From contig CAUUTP010000029.1 of assembly GCA_963548155.1 (NCBI GenBank), forward strand, positions 1 through 21,696: DNA of 21,696 nucleotides, given 5' to 3'. Under the pieces are notes generated by a model that did no database searches, had not been told where the DNA came from, and saw only the letters and a program-made list of their open reading frames with translations. This document shows positions 1 through 6,546 of the stretch, in pieces. Source of the stretch: Eikenella sp963548155 (GTDB lineage: Bacteria > Pseudomonadota > Gammaproteobacteria > Burkholderiales > Neisseriaceae). Made by a program: the position numbers and the translations under genes. Position 1 is the first letter of the stretch, and every line of letters starts with the position of its first letter.

Positions 1-12
1 GAAATCATCCAT
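1..12 (-). CDS. 5' end of a gene leaving the left edge
   Basis: On the minus strand an ATG (CAT at 10-12) opens the codons M-D-D-F before the window ends. An AAAGG ribosome-binding site lies eight bases upstream of the ATG. Four codons are too few to name a product. The gene would run leftwards, in the same direction as the carbonic anhydrase. Confidence 0.3.
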
Positions 13-80
13 AGTAATTACCTTTGAAATATAACAGTTGAAATCTTTGTTTTAGCAAGCCGTAGCCTGCATCCCCATCA

Positions 81-107
81 ACCGCGTGCGTGGCTACGCC
101 ACACACC
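81..107. repeat. GC-rich hairpin repeat, copy 1
   Basis: An imperfect inverted repeat: GTGCGTGGC pairs with GCCACACAC (8 of 9 positions) around TAC. Its reverse complement resembles the second copy at 147-167, so the two form an inverted pair about 40 bases apart. Similar GTGTGTGCG...CGCACGC hairpins are, from memory, scattered in Neisseriaceae intergenic DNA. Function unknown. Confidence 0.5.
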
Positions 108-146
108 TTACCTGCGGGCGGCACAAACTTTAAAACCAACGTATAG

Positions 147-167
147 GGTGTGTGCGGTACGCACGCG
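147..167. repeat. GC-rich hairpin repeat, copy 2
   Basis: GTGTGTGCG then GTAC then GCACGCG, preceded by TAGG. It is a shorter relative of the element at 81-107 read on the opposite strand. GTGCG-GTA-CGCAC can form a small perfect hairpin. Confidence 0.5.
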
Positions 168-180
168 TTCTTTGCTTGAG

Positions 181-190
181 GCAGCCTGCA
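181..190 (+). repeat. Partial DUS of a foreign dialect (GCAGCCTGCA)
   Basis: The ten bases GCAGCCTGCA match the core of AAGCAGCCTGCA, the dialect I associate with Kingella oralis. A further degenerate copy, GTAGCCTGCA, lies at 62-71. No Eikenella-type DUS occurs anywhere in bases 1-1500. Confidence 0.5.
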
Positions 191-228
191 CCTGCGTAGA
201 CATAAATACCTACCCTATATTCCCCAAT

Positions 229-273
229 AAAGCAGCCTGCACTTTGAAACATCTCTAAAGTGCAGGCTGCTTT
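229..273 (-). terminator. Carbonic anhydrase terminator built from an AAGCAGCCTGCA-dialect DUS pair
   Basis: A perfect 17-bp stem (229-245 with 257-273) and an 11-base loop, ending in a T run when read on the minus strand just past the carbonic anhydrase stop. Both arms contain AAGCAGCCTGCA (230-241 on plus, 261-272 on minus). Inverted DUS pairs as terminators are typical of Neisseriaceae, but every other pair in this window uses AGGCTACCTGAA. Confidence 0.85.
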
Positions 274-293
274 TCTGTTCGCGGCGTTACCGC

Positions 294-1049
294 TTATTCA
301 ATAACGACCCGTGCATTCAGCGGCTGTACAGGGCGGTTGTTGTGCGAACCGACGGCGCGGGTGAATTTCTCCGCTTGCGCCTGGTCGATGTGGTCATAGG
401 ATTTCAACACCAACCATGATACGCCCTCGGTGCATGGCGGCGTGGTCAGCGAACCGGCGAAGCGGTAGTAACGCAGGTTGCGCGGCAGCAGGGATGCGGC
501 ATTGAATGGCTGATCCAGTTTCACTTTTCCTGCCGTCATCGGCATGGCGTTCCAGATGGAAGACAGGCGGTTGTTGGTTCTGCCTGCTTCATACAACACT
601 GCCAATACCAAAGGCTGTTTGTTTTCGTCTAAGTGGACGAAGTGGGCTTCCATTGGGAAGGTACGACCTTTGATTTGGTTTTCGCTCGGCACGTGGAAAT
701 GGAACTGTTTCAGGGTGTAGGTGCGGCCGTTCACAGTCAGGATGTTGCCGCCTTCAGGATAATTAACCTGGATGGTATGGCCGTTGTTTTCAACTTCTAC
801 GGCGCTCGGACGGTAATTAACTTGAATGGCAGGCAGTCTGCCGGAAACGGTTTCGGTAATGTTTACAGGCGATTGGTTCTTGCCTGTAGAGCACAGGCGG
901 AACTCTTCAGACAGGTTGCCCCAGCTTTCGGGAGAGTCATGTCCGGTGTAGCCCCAATGGGTATGGTCATGAGCGGCAGCGGAAACAGCTGTGCAGGCCA
1001 ACAGCAGGACAGCGGTCAGGCGCGGTAAAGTGCGGGGGAAACGCGGCAT
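294..1049 (-). CDS. Periplasmic alpha-carbonic anhydrase
   Basis: A 251-aa secreted alpha-class carbonic anhydrase that interconverts CO2 and bicarbonate in the periplasm. A signal peptide covers about residues 1-26 (basic start, LTAVLLLA core, SAAA-H cleavage region). Zinc ligands are H117 and H119 (QFHFHVPSE) and H136 (EAHFVH). H91 in NNGH is the likely proton shuttle, T202-T203 form the gate, and C53 and C206 probably make the family's disulfide. From memory the protein is very close to the gonococcal enzyme, including the MPRFPRTLPRL start. I chose that ATG because AAAGGA lies seven bases upstream; an in-frame TTG at 1151 lies inside the -35 box. Base composition is less GC-rich than the neighbours and the terminator has another DUS dialect, so I infer horizontal acquisition. 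Confidence 0.95.
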   Translation of the reverse strand: MPRFPRTLPRLTAVLLLACTAVSAAAHDHTHWGYTGHDSPESWGNLSEEFRLCSTGKNQSPVNITETVSGRLPAIQVNYRPSAVEVENNGHTIQVNYPEGGNILTVNGRTYTLKQFHFHVPSENQIKGRTFPMEAHFVHLDENKQPLVLAVLYEAGRTNNRLSSIWNAMPMTAGKVKLDQPFNAASLLPRNLRYYRFAGSLTTPPCTEGVSWLVLKSYDHIDQAQAEKFTRAVGSHNNRPVQPLNARVVIE

Positions 1050-1122
1050 TGCAAGATCCTTTCTATTAAGGAGTGGAAAAAAGCGTTGCAGTGCGTATGT
1101 AAATATTTTCATTTTTTTTTGA

Positions 1123-1151
1123 AAGATAGTTATATTAAATGGTTCGGTCAA
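1123..1151 (-). promoter_or_regulatory. Promoter of the carbonic anhydrase gene
   Basis: On the minus strand TTGACC (1146-1151, five of six matches to the -35 consensus) and TATCTT (1123-1128, four of six) are separated by exactly 17 bases. Transcription would begin near 1116, giving a leader of about 67 bases. A run of nine A (1112-1120 on the minus strand) lies at the start of that leader. Confidence 0.55.
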
Positions 1152-1238
1152 GCTTTCCCGGCCTCCAAACTATTAGAGTAATGAAGTTAAAACAAATTCA
1201 TTTCACCACCACCCTACTTTATTTTGAATTACTATTAG

Positions 1239-1522
1239 GCAGGCTGCCCTTATATCCGAAAAACCATTAATATCTGCGCCGAAAGTATCCAATTTGATTC
1301 AAATTCTGTCGAAATACTAGATAGCGGCAGCATCCGCTACTGCATCTTCCGATACAGCCCCGACAAAATCCTGTATTGTTTCTTAAACGCTTTACCGCAG
1401 TAGGTTTCAAACTGGAAACCGACACTCAACGCGATAGATTAAGACAAAATCGGCAGCTTGGCACAGGCAGATTTGCTGTTTCCACGCCATACGCTGCTAG
1501 CCTTCCATGCCGATCAATACTG
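1239..1522 (+). pseudogene. Remnant of a small unidentified gene, frameshifted
   Basis: From 1239 one plus frame reads 53 codons without a start codon and ends at a TAG at 1398-1400; it contains the protein-like stretch VEILDSGSIRYCIFRYSPDK. Moving to the next frame near 1375-1390 continues as FLKRFTAVGFKLETDTQRD. Together this looks like a broken gene of roughly 80-95 codons with no surviving start. The DUS hairpin at 1524-1566, of the kind placed after genes here, fits that view. I cannot name the family. The stretch is less GC-rich than the core genes. Confidence 0.35.
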
Positions 1523-1523
1523 A

Positions 1524-1566
1524 AAAGGCTACCTGAAACTGCAGGTGGGGTTTTCAGGTAGCCTTT
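1524..1566 (+). terminator. Inverted DUS pair, terminator-like hairpin
   Basis: A 15-bp perfect stem (1524-1538 with 1552-1566), 13-base loop, T-ending right arm. The DUS copies are 1526-1537 (plus) and 1553-1564 (minus). It lies between the gene remnant and ftsK. This is the leftmost Eikenella-type DUS in the window. Confidence 0.8.
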
Positions 1567-1658
1567 GCCTACAATTGAACATGCTTTAAAACCAATACCT
1601 GCCTATATTTCGAACATACCCTGCACCCCAGAGAGCCGCGCAAGCCTCGGGGCAATAC

Positions 1659-1667
1659 TGCTATAAT
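1659..1667 (+). promoter_or_regulatory. Extended -10 promoter of ftsK
   Basis: TGCTATAAT, a perfect extended -10 (TATAAT at 1662-1667), followed directly by GCGGCG. No good -35 is visible, as is usual for extended -10 promoters. Transcription from about 1674 gives a leader near 77 bases before the ATG at 1751. Confidence 0.6.
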
Positions 1668-1728
1668 GCGGCGTTTTGTATCGTTATTCCGGCTGCCTGC
1701 CCTATTCGGCTTTACCGAAGCCGAGGTT

Positions 1729-1740
1729 TTCAGGTAGCCC
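1729..1740 (-). repeat. Single DUS in the ftsK leader
   Basis: TTCAGGTAGCCC, an 11-base core match on the minus strand. It sits 10 bases before the ftsK ATG. The AGG inside it is the only purine-rich element near the start. Confidence 0.85.
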
Positions 1741-1750
1741 CATCGTTAAT

Positions 1751-4159
1751 ATGAGCAATAAACCTTCCCGCAAAGCAAGCAAATCGAGCAAACCTGCCAA
1801 ACCGAAGCCAAACCGGCACAACCCGCCTACCAAGGCTGCACGCCGGGCGGCCGTGCCTTCAGCCGCGGCGGCGGCTTCGCAATCCATTTCGCTTTTGGCC
1901 GACATGCTATGGTTGCTAGTGCTGTTGTTTTCCGTGTGCCTGGCTTTGGCGCTGGCAAGCTTCACCATGGACGACCCGGCCTGGTCGCGCAGCATCCCCA
2001 CCGGCAACGAGCCGCACAATCTGGCCGGGCTCTTGGGCGCATACACTGCGGATGTGGCCTATTATCTGTTCGGGCTGTCGGTGTGGTGGCTGCTGCTGGC
2101 GGCGGTGGTATGGCTCTACCGCAATTTCCGCAGCGTGAAGCAGAGCAGCGAGAAACCGTATCACTTGGGCATGGGCTTGGGCGGGGCGGCATTGCTCTTG
2201 TTTGGCAGCCCGCTTTTGGAGGCGGCGGCCTGGTCGGCAGAGTTGCACGACAGCCTGCCGATGGGCGCGGGCGGCTTAATCGGCCAATCGCTCGGCAGCG
2301 GCTTTACGCGGCTGCTGGGGGTTTCAGGTAGCCTTTTGGTGCAGGTGGTGCTGATTGTGGCGGGACTCTCGCTGCTGTTGCAGGTATCGTGGCTCACCCT
2401 GCTGGAAAAAGCGGGGGCGCAGCTGGAATGGCTGTGGTATCGGCTGATCCGCCAGCCGCACCAGTTTGTGCGCGACATACCGAACGCGAAGTTTGCCCGC
2501 CGCATGGTGCGCACGGCGAAAACCATCACCGCCGAAGAAGTGGCAATGGTGGAAGGCGCCAGCAGCAACCGCAAGCCGGTGGCGGTGCAGATTAACCAGT
2601 CTGCCAGCCAAGGGCTACCTGAAAAACAAAAAACCGCGCCCGAGCGGCAAAAAGATTTGTTCGCTCCCAAACGGCAAGCCGAAGACGGCGAATATCTGCT
2701 GCCGGAATTGGATTTGCTCACGCGCCCGCAGGAACACACGCCGGAAATCAATCCCGAAGCCCTGCAGCACATGGCCGAGCGCATCGAGGCCAAGCTGGCC
2801 GAATTCGGCATTCAGGTTACCGTGGTGAGCGCCACCGCCGGGCCGGTGATTACGCGTTTTGAAATCGAGCCGGCGCAGGGCGTGAAAGGCAGCCAGATTA
2901 CCAATCTGGCCAAAGATTTGGCGCGTTCGCTTTCCATGCAGTCGGTGCGCGTGGTGGAAACCATTTCGGGCAAGAGCACCATGGGCATCGAAGTGCCAAA
3001 CGAGAAGCGGCAGGAAGTGCTGCTGCGCGAAATCCTGTCCTCGCCGGTGTTTGCCGCCGCGCCGTCCAAGCTCACCGTGGCTTTGGGCAAAGATATTGCC
3101 GGGCAGCCGGTGGTGGCCGATTTGGGCAAAATGCCGCATCTTCTGGTGGGCGGCATGACCGGCTCGGGCAAATCGGTGGGCGTGAATGCCATGATTATGT
3201 CGATGCTGTATAAGGCCGCGCCGGACGAGGTGCGCTTTATCATGATCGACCCGAAGATGCTGGAGCTTTCCGTATATGAAGGCATTCCGCACCTGCTCTG
3301 CCCGGTGGTAACCGATATGCGCGAGGCCGGGCAGGCGCTGAATTGGTGCGTGGCCGAAATGGAAAAACGCTACCGCCTGCTCGCCCATGCCGGCGTGCGC
3401 AACCTGGCCGGCTTCAACCAAAAAGTGGCTGAAGCCGCCGCTTCCTGCAAGCCCCTGCCCAACCCCTTCAGCCCCAATCCCGACGAACCCGAGCCGCTGC
3501 AAAAGCTGCCCTATATCGTGATTGTGATTGATGAATTGGCCGATTTGATGATGACCGAGAAAAAGGCGGTGGAAACGCAAATCGCCCGCCTGGCGCAAAA
3601 AGCCCGCGCTGCCGGTATGCACCTGATTGTGGCCACCCAGCGCCCCAGCGTGGACGTGGTAACCGGCCTGATTAAGGCCAACATCCCCACCCGCATGGCC
3701 TTCACCGTACAAAGTCGCATCGACAGCCGCACCATCCTCGACCAAATGGGCGCGGAAGACCTGCTCAAATATGGCGACCTTCTCTTCCTCCAGCCCGGCA
3801 GCGCCGAGCCCGTGCGCCTGCAAGGCGCGTTTGTGAGCGACCACGAAGTGCACGAAGTGGCCTCCTTCGCCAAACGCCAGCAGGGCGCCAACTACATCGA
3901 AGGCCTGCTCTCCGGCGAAGCCGCGCAGGAAACCGTCAACGCCGTTAACCCCAATGCCGGCAGCGACGAACTATTCGACCAAGCCGTGGCCTTCATTCTG
4001 GAAAGCCGCAAAACCTCCATCTCCTCGCTGCAACGCCAACTGCGCATCGGCTACAACCGCGCCGCCAACCTGATGCAGGCCTTGGAAGACGCAGGCATCG
4101 TCTCCCCCGCCGACGTAAGCGGGGCGCGTAAGATATTGGCTAGAAAGGATGATTTGTAG
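1751..4159 (+). CDS. ftsK: DNA translocase FtsK
   Basis: An 802-aa septal DNA pump that moves the terminus regions apart during division and directs XerCD recombination at dif. The N-terminus is basic and rich in K, S and P (residues 1-45), followed by about four membrane segments (45-220). The motor then has Walker A GGMTGSGKS at 467-475, FIMIDPKM with D500, and the Walker B VIVIDELADL with D594. A winged-helix gamma domain at about 738-802 (SDELFDQAVAFI onward) reads polar sequence motifs. A TTG 25 codons upstream is open but lies at the expected transcription start, so the ATG is preferred although its ribosome site is weak. Two DUS copies lie inside the frame, at 2323 and 2612, both before the conserved motor. 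Close to the usual length for betaproteobacterial FtsK. Confidence 0.96.
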   Translation: MSNKPSRKASKSSKPAKPKPNRHNPPTKAARRAAVPSAAAAASQSISLLADMLWLLVLLFSVCLALALASFTMDDPAWSRSIPTGNEPHNLAGLLGAYTADVAYYLFGLSVWWLLLAAVVWLYRNFRSVKQSSEKPYHLGMGLGGAALLLFGSPLLEAAAWSAELHDSLPMGAGGLIGQSLGSGFTRLLGVSGSLLVQVVLIVAGLSLLLQVSWLTLLEKAGAQLEWLWYRLIRQPHQFVRDIPNAKFARRMVRTAKTITAEEVAMVEGASSNRKPVAVQINQSASQGLPEKQKTAPERQKDLFAPKRQAEDGEYLLPELDLLTRPQEHTPEINPEALQHMAERIEAKLAEFGIQVTVVSATAGPVITRFEIEPAQGVKGSQITNLAKDLARSLSMQSVRVVETISGKSTMGIEVPNEKRQEVLLREILSSPVFAAAPSKLTVALGKDIAGQPVVADLGKMPHLLVGGMTGSGKSVGVNAMIMSMLYKAAPDEVRFIMIDPKMLELSVYEGIPHLLCPVVTDMREAGQALNWCVAEMEKRYRLLAHAGVRNLAGFNQKVAEAAASCKPLPNPFSPNPDEPEPLQKLPYIVIVIDELADLMMTEKKAVETQIARLAQKARAAGMHLIVATQRPSVDVVTGLIKANIPTRMAFTVQSRIDSRTILDQMGAEDLLKYGDLLFLQPGSAEPVRLQGAFVSDHEVHEVASFAKRQQGANYIEGLLSGEAAQETVNAVNPNAGSDELFDQAVAFILESRKTSISSLQRQLRIGYNRAANLMQALEDAGIVSPADVSGARKILARKDDL
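2323..2334 (-). repeat. DUS inside ftsK
   Basis: TTCAGGTAGCCT read in frame as S-G-S-L between predicted membrane segments of FtsK. Exact 12-mer on the minus strand. Confidence 0.85.
2612..2623 (+). repeat. DUS inside ftsK linker
   Basis: GGGCTACCTGAA (11-base core exact) encodes G-L-P-E in the low-complexity linker between the membrane and motor domains, where an insertion would be tolerated. Confidence 0.85.
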
Positions 4160-4167
4160 GCAGTATT

Positions 4168-4211
4168 TTTCAGGTAGCCTTCTATCAAACAAATATAAAG
4201 GCTACCTGAAA
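4168..4211 (+). terminator. ftsK terminator, inverted DUS pair
   Basis: 14-bp stem (4168-4181 with 4198-4211) starting nine bases after the ftsK stop. A third DUS at 4226-4237 could pair with the middle copy instead, giving a second hairpin that excludes the first. Confidence 0.75.
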
Positions 4212-4225
4212 CCCTATTCAGCTTT

Positions 4226-4237
4226 TTCAGGTAGCCC
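4226..4237 (-). repeat. Third DUS between ftsK and hemH
   Basis: TTCAGGTAGCCC on the plus strand, 26 bases before the hemH start. It is complementary to the copy at 4199-4210. Confidence 0.85.
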
Positions 4238-4263
4238 ACTAAAAACACACCCAAGGAACCCCC

Positions 4264-5277
4264 ATGCCCCACTTCCAACCCGAGCCGCCGCACGGTGCGC
4301 ATCAGCAAGCCAGAGTCGGCATCCTGCTCATCAACCTCGGCACGCCGGCCGCACCCACGCCCGAAGCCGTGCGCCCTTTCCTGCGCGAATTTTTGTCCGA
4401 CCAACGCGTGGTCGAGCTGCCGCGCCTGTTGTGGCAGCCCCTGCTGCGCGGCATCATCCTGCCCTTCCGCGCTAAAAAAAGCGCACACGGCTACCGCCAA
4501 ATCTGGCAACACGAAGGCTCGCCGCTGGCCGTGATTACCGCCAAACAGGCTGCCGCCCTGCAAGCCGAGCTGCCGCAAGTGCTGGTGGGGCACGCCATGT
4601 CCTACGGCGAGCCGGCCGTGGCCGATGCCATCGCCGCCATGAAAGCCCAAGGCATAGACCGCCTGCTCGCCATCCCCCTCTATCCGCAATACGCCGCCAG
4701 CAGCAGCGGTGCCGCGCTGGATAAGGTGTTGAACGAACTGCTCAAACAACGCAACCAAATCAGCCTGCGCACCATCAGCCGTTTCTACAACCATCCCGAC
4801 TACATCCAAGCTATGGCCGCACATATCCGCGCCTACTGGCAGCAGCATGGCCGCGGCCAGCGCATCCTGTTCAGCTTCCACGGCATCCCCGAAGCCGCCG
4901 TGCAGCAGGGCGACCCCTACGAAATCGAATGCCGAGCCAGCGCCCAACTGCTCACAGAAGCCCTGCAACTCTCCGCCCAAGAATGGTATATCAGCTTCCA
5001 AAGCCGCTTCGGCCGCGCCCGCTGGATAGGCCCGGCCACATCCGACCTGCTCACCGAACTGCCCGCCAAACAGCGAATCCGCGAGCTCGACGTATTCTGC
5101 CCCGGCTTCGTGAGCGACTGCTTAGAAACCCTGGAAGAGATCGCCATCCAAGGCCGCGAACAATTCCACGAAGCCGGCGGCCAAACCTTCCGCTTCATCC
5201 CCTGCCTCAACGATAACCCTGCCTTCATCGCCGCCCTGGCCGATATTGCACAGGAAAACCTGGGCGGCTGGATATAG
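4264..5277 (+). CDS. hemH: Ferrochelatase
   Basis: A 337-aa ferrochelatase, which inserts ferrous iron into protoporphyrin IX in the last step of haem synthesis, at the inner face of the cytoplasmic membrane. The N-terminus shows the family block GILLINLGTPAAPTPEAVRPFL. The catalytic histidine is H206 in LFSFHGIP, and the acidic metal-path motif ETLEEI is at 288-293, after the conserved CPGF and SDCL. YISFQSRFG and WIGP precede it. AAGGA lies about seven bases before the ATG, supporting this start. The gene is separated from ftsK by DUS hairpins, so it is probably transcribed on its own; I see no convincing promoter in the 104-base gap. Its 3' end converges on a minus-strand gene across a 19-bp hairpin. 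Confidence 0.96.
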   Translation: MPHFQPEPPHGAHQQARVGILLINLGTPAAPTPEAVRPFLREFLSDQRVVELPRLLWQPLLRGIILPFRAKKSAHGYRQIWQHEGSPLAVITAKQAAALQAELPQVLVGHAMSYGEPAVADAIAAMKAQGIDRLLAIPLYPQYAASSSGAALDKVLNELLKQRNQISLRTISRFYNHPDYIQAMAAHIRAYWQQHGRGQRILFSFHGIPEAAVQQGDPYEIECRASAQLLTEALQLSAQEWYISFQSRFGRARWIGPATSDLLTELPAKQRIRELDVFCPGFVSDCLETLEEIAIQGREQFHEAGGQTFRFIPCLNDNPAFIAALADIAQENLGGWI

Positions 5278-5286
5278 TGGTGAGTG

Positions 5287-5298
5287 AGGCTACCTGAA
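5287..5298 (+). repeat. DUS after hemH
   Basis: Exact AGGCTACCTGAA nine bases beyond the hemH stop, just before the paired copies at 5308 and 5325. It offers an alternative partner for the copy at 5325. Confidence 0.85.
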
Positions 5299-5301
5299 AA
5301 T

Positions 5302-5342
5302 AGATAAAGGCTACCTGAAACACTTTCAGGTAGCCTTTATCT
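5302..5342. terminator. Bidirectional terminator between hemH and the 151-aa gene
   Basis: A 19-bp perfect stem (5302-5320 with 5324-5342) and a CAC loop, built from inverted DUS copies at 5308-5319 and 5325-5336. It lies between two convergent genes and can serve both. The tight three-base loop is unusual among the DUS pairs here, which mostly have 11-19 base loops. Confidence 0.85.
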
Positions 5343-5356
5343 TATCTTTCCGGCAC

Positions 5357-5812
5357 TCAAGCTTTCAGGTAGCCATATACCGTAAAGCAAAACTCGTTCT
5401 CCACATACGGAATGGTAAACTGCTCCAAAATCGCGCGGATGCCTTCACTATTATCCACAATTTCCCGCGCAATCAGATGCCCGCGAAACACCGAGCGCAA
5501 TTTCCGGATTTTCACCCATTCGATATCGAACATCGGATAAAAATGCTCATAGCCCCAATCGCCGATTGCCACCGTCGTTTCAGCTACGGCTTGCTCAACG
5601 TCCGCTTCCGATTTTTCATCAAACAAATACTTGATTTCATAGGCCGGCGCATTTTCCCACCCATCCATTGCCTCGCGCAGCTCCCGCCATTTGGTGTTAT
5701 TCATCGCGCCCACCAGCCTGTTTTGCTGCACAAATTCGCGCACGCGGCGGCGGTAGCGTTCTTGTTTGCTGTTGCGCTCCGTCCTTTCGTCTGTTGGCAT
5801 CGCCATCTCCAT
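5357..5812 (-). CDS. Uncharacterised 151-aa protein
   Basis: A soluble, charged protein with no signal peptide or membrane segment. Visible features are a basic N-terminus (TERNSKQERYRRRVREFV), the stretch MNNTKWRELREAM at about 38-50, and an aromatic acidic middle (WGYEHFYPMFDIEWVKIRKL). The MNNTKW-type segment reminds me of small unannotated DUF6678-like proteins, but I am unsure. Three in-frame ATGs open it (5812, 5806, 5800); GGAG six bases before the ATG at 5800 favours that start, while the AGG of a DUS could serve 5812. The last codons (G-Y-L-K-A) are made from a DUS at 5364-5375. DUS hairpins bracket it on both sides, suggesting an accessory gene moved by transformation. Confidence 0.7.
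   Translation of the reverse strand: MEMAMPTDERTERNSKQERYRRRVREFVQQNRLVGAMNNTKWRELREAMDGWENAPAYEIKYLFDEKSEADVEQAVAETTVAIGDWGYEHFYPMFDIEWVKIRKLRSVFRGHLIAREIVDNSEGIRAILEQFTIPYVENEFCFTVYGYLKA
5364..5375 (-). repeat. DUS forming the C-terminal codons of the 151-aa gene
   Basis: GGCTACCTGAA on the minus strand encodes G-Y-L-K immediately before the final Ala and the TGA stop. The first base is T instead of A. Confidence 0.85.
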
Positions 5813-5813
5813 C

Positions 5814-5852
5814 AGGCTACCTGAAAATCAATCTACTGTTTTCAGGTAGCCT
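5814..5852 (-). terminator. Inverted DUS pair ending the ttcA/CPBP operon
   Basis: 14-bp stem (5814-5827 with 5839-5852), 11-base loop, ten bases beyond the CPBP gene stop at 5863. Its distal arm abuts the start region of the next minus-strand gene, so a terminator and a possible ribosome-binding region are fused. Confidence 0.8.
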
Positions 5853-5862
5853 TTTCCCATTC

Positions 5863-6546
5863 TCACTCAAACAACACCCCGGCCAAGCCCAATGCGTTGT
5901 TTACCATATGAATCAAAATCGGGTATTTCAAATCTTTGGTGTGCAGATAGGCCGCACCGAGCACCAGGCCCATGGCAAAATACAGCAGGAAATCGTAATG
6001 CACCGGCAGGCTGTGCAGGCTGCCAAAGACGAAGGCAGACAGCACCAGCAGCAGCCAGCGTTTGCCGCGGTTTTCGATGCTGCCGAAGCTTTGAAAAAAA
6101 ATGCCGCGCAGCAGCAACTCTTCCAAAACTGGCGCAAACAGCACGATATAGGCCGTCATCGTCAGCGGGGCGCGTTGTAGCATTTCCATAACCATGCGTT
6201 GGTTTCGCAGGTTGTCCACGCTGCTTTCCATGCCCAGCGCGGCCATCAGCATTTCGTAGAGCGGATTGGTGGCCAGCATCAGCGCAATATAGCCTGCCGC
6301 CCACAGCAGCTTTTTGCCGGAAAACCGGCTTTGCCAATCCTGAAAATAGCCGTCTGCCTGCTTACGGTAGATCTGCAGGCACAGCCTGCACATGGCCACG
6401 GCGGCAACCGTAAACAGCAGTGCGGCCAAGGCCTGGGCGGCTAGGCTTTTACCCATGCCGCTGAGCAGCAAAACCAAGAGCGGTAACACCTGCATCAGCA
6501 TCAGCAAGCCGATGAGCCGCAAAACCGACACCAGTCTAGAGCGCAC
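5863..6546 (-). CDS. CPBP-family intramembrane metalloprotease homologue
   Basis: A 227-aa multi-pass membrane protein of the CPBP (CAAX protease and bacteriocin-processing, ABI) family. The family motifs are all visible: EExxxR at E142-E143-R147 (LEELLLRGIFF), FxxxH at F174-H178 (FVFGSLHS), and HxxxN at H213-N217. Membrane segments cover about 8-30, 35-57, 80-98, 130-147, 165-180, 184-200 and 205-225. The start is a GTG, supported by GGAGG five bases upstream. It overlaps the end of ttcA by 11 bases, so the two are probably translated together. The substrate is unknown; relatives in other bacteria act in prenyl-protein processing, bacteriocin self-immunity or membrane quality control. The link with ttcA may simply be shared transcription. 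Confidence 0.9.
   Translation of the reverse strand: MRSRLVSVLRLIGLLMLMQVLPLLVLLLSGMGKSLAAQALAALLFTVAAVAMCRLCLQIYRKQADGYFQDWQSRFSGKKLLWAAGYIALMLATNPLYEMLMAALGMESSVDNLRNQRMVMEMLQRAPLTMTAYIVLFAPVLEELLLRGIFFQSFGSIENRGKRWLLLVLSAFVFGSLHSLPVHYDFLLYFAMGLVLGAAYLHTKDLKYPILIHMVNNALGLAGVLFE

Noticed and set aside
1050..1151. N-terminal extension of the carbonic anhydrase from a TTG at 1151 or ATG at 1112
   Set aside because: It covers the predicted promoter and A9 tract; the ATG at 1049 has a good ribosome site and begins a proper signal peptide.
1376..1561. Separate 61-aa gene on the plus strand
   Set aside because: Its second half is noncoding-looking and runs through a DUS hairpin; its first part fits better as the shifted end of the gene remnant.
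1676..1750. TTG start adding 25 codons to FtsK
   Set aside because: The TTG lies at the expected transcription start and the added residues are encoded by the leader and a DUS.
2615..3853. 412-codon open frame on the minus strand opposite ftsK
   Set aside because: Antisense shadow of the FtsK motor domain, H, G and A rich.
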